Shown here piece after piece: positions 23,199 to 28,817 of a stretch of DNA of 57,763 nucleotides. The notes beneath the pieces are model-generated. The model saw only the letters and a program-made list of their open reading frames with translations. It ran no database searches and was not told where the DNA came from. The stretch lies in assembly GCA_900769905.1 (NCBI GenBank), contig CAAGIL010000179.1, positions 1 through 57,763 of the forward strand. The letters are read 5' to 3'. Positions within the stretch are counted from its first letter, which is position 1. The number at the start of each line of letters is the position of its first letter. This DNA comes from Rikenellaceae bacterium. GTDB taxonomy: Bacteria; Bacteroidota; Bacteroidia; Bacteroidales; UBA932. The translations under genes and the position numbers were made by a program.

Positions 23199-23615
23199 TT
23201 ACCGAATGTCGAAACTGACCGCCCACTCGCGGCAGAACTGGCCAAACGTCTTGTAGTCGTCTCCGGCTCGGCAATCCGCCGCGCCCGCCTCATGCGCGTA
23301 CTCCTCCGCCCACATACGGCGCAGCTCCTCACGGAGAATGACGGGCTTGCCGACTGGAACATCCTTCATGCGCTCCGCCATTTCCGCAAGCTCCTTCGCA
23401 GCCTTCTCGTTCTGACGGCGGCTGTACTCCCACGTCAACGCCCGCCAGTAGGCCTTGTTCGGGTGGTAGCGGTGGAACTTCTCGAACAGCTCGCCGAACG
23501 CCTCATCCGTCAGCACCTTCATTTCGTCCTGGAACTCGTGCGCCCGCTTCAGAAACCGCTCCTCAGCCTGTCTCTTGCTCGCCCAGTATTCCCGCGTTTC
23601 ATTCGTGATTTGCAT
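23199..23615 (-). CDS. Hypothetical helical protein
   Basis: The 138-residue product is highly charged and mainly helical (ERFLKRAHEFQDEMK; KAAKELAEMAERMKD), likely coiled coil, with an aromatic C-terminus. The ATG follows the AAAACAAGGGG leader. No family recognised. Confidence 0.6.
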   Translation of the reverse strand: MQITNETREYWASKRQAEERFLKRAHEFQDEMKVLTDEAFGELFEKFHRYHPNKAYWRALTWEYSRRQNEKAAKELAEMAERMKDVPVGKPVILREELRRMWAEEYAHEAGAADCRAGDDYKTFGQFCREWAVSFDIR

Positions 23616-23648
23616 AGTAGTTTCCCCTTGTTTTTTGTGTTTCCGAAA

Positions 23649-23898
23649 TCACTTCTCGATGTAGTAGAGTGCGGTCTTGAGTCCGTTGAGTTGCCCCTTA
23701 ATCTTCAGGTAACGCTCCTGACCCTTCAACGCCTCGCGGAGCAACTCTTCGAGATTGTCCAGCCCAATGACTTCATCATCGAGGCCGTTCAGCTTCTCAA
23801 GAATGGCCTCGCGGGTGTTCTTAAGGCACTTCTTGAGGTCATGCTCCAGCCCCTCAATCTCCAGCTCGATGTTCTTTTTTGGCTTCGTTGCTATCCAT
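23649..23898 (-). pseudogene. Coiled-coil gene interrupted by a frameshift in an A6 run
   Basis: An ATG with AAGGA eight bases upstream opens MDSNEAKK. Beyond a run of six As (plus-strand T6, 23875-23880) the good coding frame (NIELEIEGLEHDLKKCLK and on to YYIEK, stop) is offset by one base. With five As the whole would be one 82-residue coiled-coil protein. Options are a real disabling indel, an assembly error, or expression through slippage on the A run. The length of 250 nt confirms one base too many. Confidence 0.6.
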
Positions 23899-23960
23899 TG
23901 TCTGTTTCCTTCTGCTGTCTGTTTCCGTTCGGGCTCGCGCCCCTTTTGGTTTGCGTCTTT

Positions 23961-24006
23961 AATATAGCCCTACTCTGTAACTTTGCAAGCGCGGTCGGTG
24001 ATTTTT
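23961..24006 (-). promoter_or_regulatory. Repeated early promoter-operator, copy 4
   Basis: The first 33 bases are nearly identical to copy 2 (12130). On the minus strand TTGCAA and TATATT are 16 bp apart. The outer arm is GTGAT instead of GTTAC. It directs transcription of the coiled-coil gene and those after it. Confidence 0.75.
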
Positions 24007-24041
24007 CTGAACTTTTTTTCAGCCCGGCCGCCGTCCGTTCC

Positions 24042-24263
24042 TCATACCTCTTGCTGTTCCTTGAACTGGAAAATCGCCTCGTAGACGTCCGCCAGAAGGG
24101 ACTTCTCCAGCGCGGTCTTGGCGAAGAAGCGGAAGTTGTCGTACTTCTCCTCGTTCTCCACGAGAAGCTCCGCGTTCGTGAGGGCGCCGATAAGGTCGGC
24201 TATAAGCGTCTGTTCCATGTCGGTCTTGGCGGAGGCGCGGAGGTAGTTGTAGTACTCTTTCAT
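24042..24263 (-). CDS. Small helical hypothetical protein
   Basis: The 73-residue product is entirely helical (MKEYYNYLRASAKTDMEQTL; NAELLVENEEKYDNF; LLADVYEAIFQFKEQ). It lies alone between promoter copies 4 and 5, each only tens of bases away, so it is a short separately controlled unit. No family recognised. Confidence 0.6.
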   Translation of the reverse strand: MKEYYNYLRASAKTDMEQTLIADLIGALTNAELLVENEEKYDNFRFFAKTALEKSLLADVYEAIFQFKEQQEV

Positions 24264-24319
24264 CTGTCTGTTCCTTATGTTTTGGTTTCGTTTGTGTCCC
24301 TCTCCCTGTCACGTCCATT

Positions 24320-24366
24320 AATATAGCCGCGTTCCGTAACTTTGCAAGCGCACAGAGTTACTTTTT
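24320..24366 (-). promoter_or_regulatory. Repeated early promoter-operator, copy 5
   Basis: It has perfect GTAAC-N16-GTTAC arms around TTGCAA with TATATT 16 bp away on the minus strand. It overlaps the last codons of the nuclease gene upstream and drives the gene at 24042-24263. Confidence 0.75.
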
Positions 24367-24912
24367 CTCAACTTTTTTCCAATTTTTCCCGTAAACCCTT
24401 ACGCTCCAGCGGTTTTCGCGTGGCTTCCATTCGCACAGCCAGAACTCGCGCCCCCTCTCGCTCCCGAATTCGCGCCCGAAAACCGCCGCCGCCCGCTTGA
24501 AACGCTCCCATCCCTGCTCCCATCCCGCGCCCCGATAGCCGCCCTTGACCTCGACGACGACCTGACCGCGCCCCTCAACCAGCAAGAGGAAGTCGGGCGT
24601 GTAGGTGTCGCCGTCCTCGAACTGGAAAAAGCGCGGCGGCTGAACGTCGTAGCACCATATGTCCAGCTCCTCCAGCTCGGGGATTGCCGACGTCATGCCC
24701 ATCATGCTTCGCCGCAGCTCCTGAAGGAACCGCGTCTCGGTCTTGTTGAGTTTCTCCACCCGCAGAACCCGTTTCCTTTCGCCCTGCCGCTTTTTCATCT
24801 TCTGCCCCTCCTGGACTATGGGCGAGGTCGAGACTTCGCCCAGAACGCCCGCATTTAGCCGCCTGATATGCTCAGGCAGGTCTTCCGCCTTGAAAACCCG
24901 TGACCGCTTCAC
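24358..24912 (-). CDS. PD-(D/E)XK endonuclease, VRR-NUC/DUF1064-like
   Basis: The product is 184 residues from a GTG six bases after GGAGGAG. TYTPDFLLL and VVVEVKGGYRGAG provide the Asp and Glu-x-Lys of the nuclease core, in the order seen in phage DUF1064/VRR-NUC Holliday-junction-resolvase-like enzymes. It is coupled (GTGA) to the helicase-loader gene, so it likely processes replication or recombination intermediates. An R-type helical N-terminus precedes the core. Confidence 0.8.
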   Translation of the reverse strand: MKRSRVFKAEDLPEHIRRLNAGVLGEVSTSPIVQEGQKMKKRQGERKRVLRVEKLNKTETRFLQELRRSMMGMTSAIPELEELDIWCYDVQPPRFFQFEDGDTYTPDFLLLVEGRGQVVVEVKGGYRGAGWEQGWERFKRAAAVFGREFGSERGREFWLCEWKPRENRWSVRVYGKNWKKVEKK

Positions 24913-25535
24913 CGCAAGCTCCTCCCGTCCGCGCTGACAAAATTGCACATTTCGTTAAGCCTGTCGGAAATCCGCCTCCCGTAACGCCCCAGCAAGGCAC
25001 CGTCGTCGAGGTTGCTCGTGACAATCGTCCGCACCTCATCCTTGAGATACCCCTGACTGTATCGGCGTTCCAGCACGTCCGCCATCAGAAAATGCTGCGT
25101 GCCGAACTTCATCACGGGGTGGTCTTCCGTCCCCAAGTCGTCAATGACGATTGTGTGCGGGTGACCGTGGAAATCCCGTCCATCGACAATGCTCCAGAAC
25201 TCGTCCTCGTCTTTCGCCTTCATGAAAATCTGCTGCAACGTCTTCGCCGTCAGAAACGGGAACTTGAACGCCTGAGACAGGATTTTGCATCCAAGAGTCT
25301 TCCCTATTCCGCAGTCACCCCGCAGGAACAGCCCACGGACGTTCCTCCCGTCAAGCTCCCGTGCGCCATACTCAAGAATGGCCTCGAAAACCTGCTCGTT
25401 GTCAGGTCGGTAGCTGCAAAGCTCAAGTTTCTTCCGCATCCGCCCCCGCGAGTTGTCCGTCGCGTTCTCGTCATCCCGCCGTTGGGTAATGCGCAAAATC
25501 TCGTCAATGCTCGGAACAAAGTCACTTCCATTCAT
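24909..25535 (-). CDS. DnaC-like AAA+ helicase loader
   Basis: The 208-residue protein has Walker A GDCGIGKT (73-80), Walker B IVIDDLG and a sensor TSNLDD. This is the small AAA+ DnaC/IstB family that loads the host replicative helicase. It begins ATGA on the stop of the replication-protein gene that contains the probable origin. Initiator followed by loader is the lambda O-P layout, although lambda P is not itself AAA+. Lengthening the frame upstream would only overlap the upstream gene without a ribosome site. Confidence 0.88.
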   Translation of the reverse strand: MNGSDFVPSIDEILRITQRRDDENATDNSRGRMRKKLELCSYRPDNEQVFEAILEYGARELDGRNVRGLFLRGDCGIGKTLGCKILSQAFKFPFLTAKTLQQIFMKAKDEDEFWSIVDGRDFHGHPHTIVIDDLGTEDHPVMKFGTQHFLMADVLERRYSQGYLKDEVRTIVTSNLDDGALLGRYGRRISDRLNEMCNFVSADGRSLR

Positions 25536-26302
25536 TTTCTCAATCCTCCGTATCCTCTTTGAGTCGGCCCGTAGTCCTGCCTTTCGGTCAGGATTGGCGA
25601 CTGCCTGAAGGCGGACGGCTGCGCCTTCTGCCTTGCGTATATTTCCCTCTGCCTGTCGCACCAGTTGCCGACCTTGTGCCGCCAGTCGGTTATGCGCGTC
25701 CCGCGCATCATCCATCCGAACGACGAATAGTATTCGATGAACGCCTGCGCCTGCTGCTCCGTCATCGGCTTGCCAATTCTAGTGGCGACCTCGACGACCT
25801 CCGAAGGCTTCGTCGGGTACGGTACGGCAAGGCATGAAGGCGCGTTGTCGCATTCGCGCGTGCGCGTATTCTCGCTATCTTTATCATTATTGATTTTGTT
25901 ATCTTCTTCTACTATTGTGGGGAATTTTTCCCTAGGGGGTGGGGAATTTTTCCCTATGGGGGTAGGGAATTTTTCCCTAGGGGGTGGGGAATTTTTCCCT
26001 ATGTCGGGGAGAAATTCCCGCACACCGTCCGACGCGCGATAGAGGCAGAACCTCACGCCGTTGCGCTCCTCCTCCTTTCGCATGATAAACCCTTTCTGCT
26101 CCAGACTTGACAAGGCGGCTCGAACTGTCTTAAGGTCTGCGCCGCCTATCATTTCGGAAAGGTATCTCTGCGTTCCCGTGTACCATGTGCCATCAGCCTG
26201 ACTGAAACCGTAGACGATTGCGAACAGCATCAGCTCATTGCCCTTCAGCTTCAGGCGATTAACCATCCATCCGCAAATGACGAAATAGTTACTGTCTTTC
26301 AT
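25532..26302 (-). CDS. Lambda O-like replication initiator containing the probable origin
   Basis: The product is 256 residues from MKDSNYFVICGW, after GGGAG. The N-terminal 95 residues form a winged helix (NELMLFAIVYGFSQ; QRYLSEMIGGADLKTVRAALSSLEQKGF). The middle has two 15-residue repeats (GKNSPPPREKFPT) encoded by four DNA iterons at 25919-26002, then an Asp/Asn-rich AT-rich stretch. The C-terminal part (TEQQAQAFIEYYSSFGW onward) recalls DnaD/phage replisome-organiser ends. Gene order and embedded iterons resemble lambda O. It should bind the iterons and recruit the loader encoded next. Confidence 0.8.
   Translation of the reverse strand: MKDSNYFVICGWMVNRLKLKGNELMLFAIVYGFSQADGTWYTGTQRYLSEMIGGADLKTVRAALSSLEQKGFIMRKEEERNGVRFCLYRASDGVREFLPDIGKNSPPPREKFPTPIGKNSPPPREKFPTIVEEDNKINNDKDSENTRTRECDNAPSCLAVPYPTKPSEVVEVATRIGKPMTEQQAQAFIEYYSSFGWMMRGTRITDWRHKVGNWCDRQREIYARQKAQPSAFRQSPILTERQDYGPTQRGYGGLRK
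25870..26004. other. Probable replication origin: four iterons plus AT-rich stretch
   Basis: Four tandem 22/23-bp units run from 25919 to about 26002. Each holds a near-dyad, GGGAAAAATTCCC on the minus strand, with symmetric GGGAA and TTCCC arms. On the leftward side follows an AT-rich stretch of about 45 bp (25872-25918). Four dyad iterons and then an AT-rich unwinding segment within the initiator gene is the lambda ori architecture. The same repeat is translated in two frames (GKNSPP and REKFPT). Confidence 0.7.
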
Positions 26303-26510
26303 TTGCTCCCAACGGCATTGCCGCCGCCTCCCGTGCCCGCTGGATTTGGTTGTAGCACGCATCGCAAATGACCCGCTCCTCGCCCTGTATGAACTCCTCC
26401 TCGATTTCCATGTCTACGAAGTCAGAGTAGTGGAACGTGAATGGGCTTCCGCACCTCTCGCATTTCCCGTACACTATACGCCTTTCTCTGTCAACTCTTA
26501 CAACGCTCAT
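26289..26510 (-). CDS. Small zinc-finger protein
   Basis: The 73-residue product has CERCGSPF near residues 17-24 and CDACYNQI near 49-56, a four-Cys zinc site, with an acidic middle. It overlaps the replication gene by 14 bp and follows the RHH gene. It is probably cotranscribed with replication genes from the promoter at 26771-26798. Function unknown. Confidence 0.65.
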   Translation of the reverse strand: MSVVRVDRERRIVYGKCERCGSPFTFHYSDFVDMEIEEEFIQGEERVICDACYNQIQRAREAAAMPLGANERQ

Positions 26511-26532
26511 TTACCACCTCCCGAAATAGTGG

Positions 26533-26715
26533 CTAAAACTTCGTGTCAACGATTATTCCCTCTTCCTTTAGTGCCTTCTCAATCAGGTAGCGGATTTGCT
26601 CTGAAACCGTGCGAAAGTGAATTTCCGCAAGCTCGTCAAGCTGCTTTTTCCGCTCCTTCGAAATGTAGAAACTGACGTTGGTTGTGCTTTCGCTCTTGTC
26701 TTTCTTCTGCTTCAT
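26533..26715 (-). CDS. Ribbon-helix-helix DNA-binding protein
   Basis: The 60-residue protein fits the Arc/CopG fold: TNVSFYISKERKKQLDELAE gives the beta strand and first helix, and SEQIRYLIEKALKE the second. AAGGA precedes the ATG. RHH repressors usually bind palindromes next to their own promoters. ATAGCC and GGCTAT arms at 26748-26767 lie between the promoter and this gene, so autoregulation of the replication operon is likely. Confidence 0.75.
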   Translation of the reverse strand: MKQKKDKSESTTNVSFYISKERKKQLDELAEIHFRTVSEQIRYLIEKALKEEGIIVDTKF

Positions 26716-26747
26716 GCCGTGTCCTTTTTTTGTCTTACATTTATTAG

Positions 26748-26767
26748 ATAGCCATACTAGAGGCTAT
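26748..26767. promoter_or_regulatory. Probable operator of the RHH protein
   Basis: ATAGCC and GGCTAT are perfect inverted 6-bp arms separated by 8 bp, within the 5' leader between the -10 box at 26771 and the RHH start codon. A bound dimer would sit at the transcription start. Confidence 0.55.
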
Positions 26768-26770
26768 GAT

Positions 26771-26798
26771 AATATACAAGCCCATACCAGCTTTGCAA
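26771..26798 (-). promoter_or_regulatory. Promoter of the replication operon
   Basis: On the minus strand TTGCAA (26793-26798) and TATATT (26771-26776) are exactly 16 bp apart, as in the repeated early promoters. The flanking GTAAC/GTTAC operator arms are missing, so this copy should escape that control and answer to the RHH site instead. Confidence 0.7.
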
Positions 26799-26917
26799 CC
26801 CCTGCCCCGAAAAAAATTCCCCGCGACCTTGACAAACCGAAACCACGCGCTATGGTAGTCGCACCCTTTAGCCAGGGGGTGCAACCTATGCCCAGCCGCC
26901 GTTTTCGACTGGGCGCG

Positions 26918-26995
26918 GACTCGCAAGGCAAAGCAATCAAAGCCCCAAACGGCCTTGTCCTGCTGAATAGATATTGCCTTGCGAGTCCATTTTTT
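26918..26995 (+). terminator. Long hairpin with T run
   Basis: Fourteen perfectly paired bases (GACTCGCAAGGCAA with its complement at 26974-26987) close a 42-base loop and are followed by CATTTTTT. On the minus strand no T run follows, so it acts on plus-strand RNA. The loop itself contains GCC and GGC arms. Confidence 0.65.
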
Positions 26996-27143
26996 CGCTT
27001 GAAAAACGCGAGATTTCGCGTAATGTATTTGCGCGGACGATTGCGAGGTTTCTCTGGGTTGGTTGCCGTCCGCCGCCGCGCTTTAGCTAATGGGCGCGGC
27101 GTCATAGATTTGGCGGGTTTCCCAGTTGTTCCTTGCCCGCCCT

Positions 27144-27192
27144 CCCCGTCATGGTCTTTCGACTGTCTTTCCGCCATGACGGGGATTTTTTT
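27144..27192 (+). terminator. Strong rho-independent terminator
   Basis: CCCCGTCATGG and CCATGACGGGG pair over 11 bp without mismatch and are followed by A and seven Ts. It could also protect the replication gene at 27315 from antisense readthrough. Confidence 0.85.
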
Positions 27193-27274
27193 GTGCCTGT
27201 CGCTTGCGTCCGCCGCAAGGCGGGCTATGTTAGGTGCTACCTGTTCAGACATTCCGCATCTAGTCAGTGCGGAG

Positions 27275-27310
27275 AAAGCCGTTGGCCGAATTCTGGAAAC
27301 GGCTTTTTTT
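27275..27310 (+). terminator. Rho-independent terminator
   Basis: AAAGCCGTT and AACGGCTTT form a 9-bp stem leading into a run of seven Ts. It ends only 5 bp before the stop codon of the convergent replication gene. Confidence 0.8.
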
Positions 27311-27314
27311 GTGC

Positions 27315-27899
27315 CTACACCGAACACACCGCTCCGCAGTCGGCGGCAAGCCTGCGCATCCGTTCTATCATCTTCTCCTTTTCACTATCTGTCTTTATAT
27401 CTTGTATTGTCGCGCCCTTTTCGCCGCCTCCAAATAGCCAAATTGGCTCAGGATTTGCCCTCGAAGGCAAATGCTTTCGTCCTTTAGGCTTGCCGCACAA
27501 AACGCTTACATTCTCGGCCTTCTCTGATTTTTTGCTTACATCCGCACCCAAAACACTTACATTCTCGGCCTTCTCCGAAATTTCGCTTACTGGCAACGCC
27601 TCATCGGACGCGAGACTGTACCATGTCGTCCTGTCGTAGCCCGTGCGGTTGTAGTTGCCCTTGAGTATCAGCCCCTCCGCCTCCAGTCGGTCAATCGCCG
27701 TGCGAACCTGCTTCGCGCTCAGGTAGTCGAACTGCCCGGCAAGCTCCTTCTGCGTCTGATACACCCAGTGCCGCCCGTCACGCAGGTTTACTTTCCTGTC
27801 TCTGTTTTTGGTTATCCAGAACTTCAAATTCTCATATATTATTGCGGCGTTCACGCCGCATTTCTGTGCTATTTCCACATCAAAATAATGTCTTGCCAT
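27315..27899 (-). CDS. Winged-helix replication or regulatory protein
   Basis: The product is 194 residues from the ATG six bases after AGGGGGAA. The N-terminal 100 residues (MARHYFDVEIAQKCGVNAA; then a long HTH ending in GLILKGNYNRTGYDRTTWYSL) are a winged helix of the type at the start of many phage replication proteins. The middle has a duplicated EKAENVSVL encoded by a perfect 20-bp repeat (27505-27524 and 27556-27575). The C-terminal helicase-binding part usual in replisome organisers is missing, so it may be a regulator. Confidence 0.7.
   Translation of the reverse strand: MARHYFDVEIAQKCGVNAAIIYENLKFWITKNRDRKVNLRDGRHWVYQTQKELAGQFDYLSAKQVRTAIDRLEAEGLILKGNYNRTGYDRTTWYSLASDEALPVSEISEKAENVSVLGADVSKKSEKAENVSVLCGKPKGRKHLPSRANPEPIWLFGGGEKGATIQDIKTDSEKEKMIERMRRLAADCGAVCSV
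27505..27575. repeat. 20-bp direct repeat inside the winged-helix gene
   Basis: CTTACATTCTCGGCCTTCTC occurs at 27505-27524 and 27556-27575, 51 bp apart, so both are in the same frame (EKAENVSVL). It may be only a protein duplication, or a pair of binding sites for the encoded protein. Confidence 0.7.
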
Positions 27900-27921
27900 C
27901 ACACATTCCCCCTATAAAATA

Positions 27922-27950
27922 AGGCGTAATAATTGTGAACTATTACGCCT
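27922..27950. promoter_or_regulatory. Perfect 10-bp inverted repeat upstream of the winged-helix gene
   Basis: AGGCGTAATA and TATTACGCCT flank a 9-base spacer in the gap between the XRE gene and the winged-helix gene. It could be an operator or, on the minus strand, a weak terminator followed by TTATTTTAT. Confidence 0.6.
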
Positions 27951-28007
27951 GATTGTGATTATTTGTCACTTGCGGGAAATGCGCTTTTCCTGTATGATTG
28001 CCTTACA

Positions 28008-28211
28008 TCACTCGGCGAAAATGTCAGGAAACAGCGCGTCCGCGGACACCTTCAGAATTCGCTCATATTGCCGTATGACCGAAAAGTGCTGAGGTGCCTT
28101 CAGTCCCAGTTCGTGCTTGCTTACTGTCTGCTGGGAAAGCCCTATCTGCCGCGCCAACTGCGCCTGAGAAAGCCCCGCGAGTTGCCGCTCGCGACGTAGC
28201 CTTTCGCGCAT
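28008..28211 (-). CDS. XRE-family (Cro/CI-type) repressor-like protein
   Basis: The product is 67 residues from the ATG nine bases after GGGAGG. The five-helix XRE fold is clear: RLRRERQLAGLSQAQLARQI, then GLSQQTVSKHELGLKAP. It is a bare DNA-binding domain without a CI-type C-terminal peptidase part, closer to Cro. It follows the AlpA-like gene and probably decides lysogeny or early expression. The TGACAT-N4-ATGTCA palindrome upstream is a candidate operator. Confidence 0.85.
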   Translation of the reverse strand: MRERLRRERQLAGLSQAQLARQIGLSQQTVSKHELGLKAPQHFSVIRQYERILKVSADALFPDIFAE

Positions 28212-28213
28212 GG

Positions 28214-28420
28214 TCAAAGCCCTCCCGTGGTGCGCACAAGATTGCGCGTCAGCCACTCGTCAAGGTCGGCGCGGCGATAGCGGATTATGGCCTTCGTCCT
28301 GCTGTCGCCTATCCTGATGTACGCGCATCCGCGCCCCTCGTGTCTCAGCTTGGCGAGCTGGCTCTTTGAAATCCCTGTGTACGCCGCCGCCTCTTTTGTT
28401 GTCAATAACTCTCTTTTCAT
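28214..28420 (-). CDS. AlpA/excisionase-like helix-turn-helix protein
   Basis: The product is 68 residues from MKRELLTTKEAAAYTGISKS. This is the MerR-like HTH_17 fold, with the typical TKEAAAYTGIS first helix pair and a C-terminal RADLDEWL. Such proteins serve as excisionases or AlpA-type activators. Integrase lies upstream, on the other side of the repeats at 28.5-28.8 kb. GGGGTG lies six bases before this ATG. Confidence 0.8.
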   Translation of the reverse strand: MKRELLTTKEAAAYTGISKSQLAKLRHEGRGCAYIRIGDSRTKAIIRYRRADLDEWLTRNLVRTTGGL

Positions 28421-28445
28421 GCCTTTCACCCCATTGGAAATAATC

Positions 28446-28461
28446 TGACATTTCTATGTCA
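28446..28461. promoter_or_regulatory. Candidate operator TGACAT-N4-ATGTCA
   Basis: A perfect 6-bp dyad with a 4-base spacer lies 26 bp upstream of the AlpA-like gene. TATAAT, a likely -10 box, lies about 12 bp further upstream on the minus strand. It suits an XRE-type dimer. Confidence 0.6.
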
Positions 28462-28501
28462 TTTCACGAATAATTATATCCGAATGTGTTACATTTTTCA
28501 G

Positions 28502-28536
28502 CCTGTAATTGTTACCTGTTTACAACCTGTCGATAA
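28502..28536. repeat. CCTGT-family iterons, group A
   Basis: CCTGTTTACAA (28515) and CCTGTCGATAA (28526) are adjacent at an 11-bp period, with degenerate units on either side. Same family as 241-273 and 28726-28817. Confidence 0.65.
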
Positions 28537-28602
28537 CCTGCTACACGGGAAAAATCCGCTCTGGCGGCTTGACTTCGTGGCCGTACGCGCTATCTTATTG
28601 TC

Positions 28603-28716
28603 GTGCGGCCTGTACCGCACACGGAGTCGTTTTCCCTCCCACCCTTGTTTCCGACTCCACCCTATCCCTCGGCGTGTTGCTTGTCTGGTTTCCTTCGCGT
28701 CGGGGGATTTTTTTTG
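28603..28716 (+). ncRNA. Hairpin string ending in a plus-strand terminator
   Basis: GTGCGG/CCGCAC (28603-28620) and GGAGTCG/CGACTCC (28623-28658) are perfect stems. Next comes a 13-bp stem with three wobbles, ATCCCTCGGCGTG with CGCGTCGGGGGAT, followed by eight Ts ending at 28716. The direction is again opposite to all neighbouring genes. The end GGGGATTTTTTTGTG matches the terminator at 27144-27192. It may be a second small RNA or a barrier to rightward transcription into the integrase gene. Confidence 0.5.
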
Positions 28717-28725
28717 TGTCCGTGA

Positions 28726-28817
28726 CCTGTCAATAACCTGTTGACAACCTGTCAATAACTTCATGTTGACAACCTGTCAATAACCTGTTAATAACTTTCG
28801 AGAAAGCCTGTTAACAA
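28726..28817. repeat. CCTGT-family iterons, group B
   Basis: CCTGT(C/T)(A/G)A(T/C)AA occurs at 28726, 28737, 28748, 28773, 28784 and 28807, mostly at an exact 11-bp period. The last overlaps the 3' end of the integrase gene, and one more copy lies inside that gene (29024). Candidates are excisionase or integrase sites, a partition site or an accessory origin. Confidence 0.8.

Larger units (their letters stand above)
26799..27314 (+). ncRNA. Non-coding region with stacked hairpins and plus-strand terminators
   Basis: No convincing gene fills this half-kilobase. Plus-strand hairpins follow one another: GCACCC/GGGTGC (26861-26882), GCCCAG/CTGGGC (26890-26914), a perfect 14-bp stem (26918-26931 with 26974-26987) followed by T6, a perfect 11-bp stem (27144-27184) plus T7, and AAAGCCGTT/AACGGCTTT (27275-27306) plus T. 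All T-runs point to plus-strand transcription, opposite to every neighbouring gene. A structured regulatory or antisense RNA, like phage C4 or P4 CI RNAs, is an inference. No promoter is assigned. Confidence 0.5.

Noticed and set aside
25919..26002. CRISPR-like direct repeats
   Set aside because: Units are contiguous without spacers and lie inside a gene; they fit iterons.
26678..27487. Open frames on both strands through the hairpin region
   Set aside because: Protein sequence is low-complexity and Arg/Pro-rich, no ribosome site precedes a start, and perfect hairpins with T runs cut through it. Better read as non-coding.
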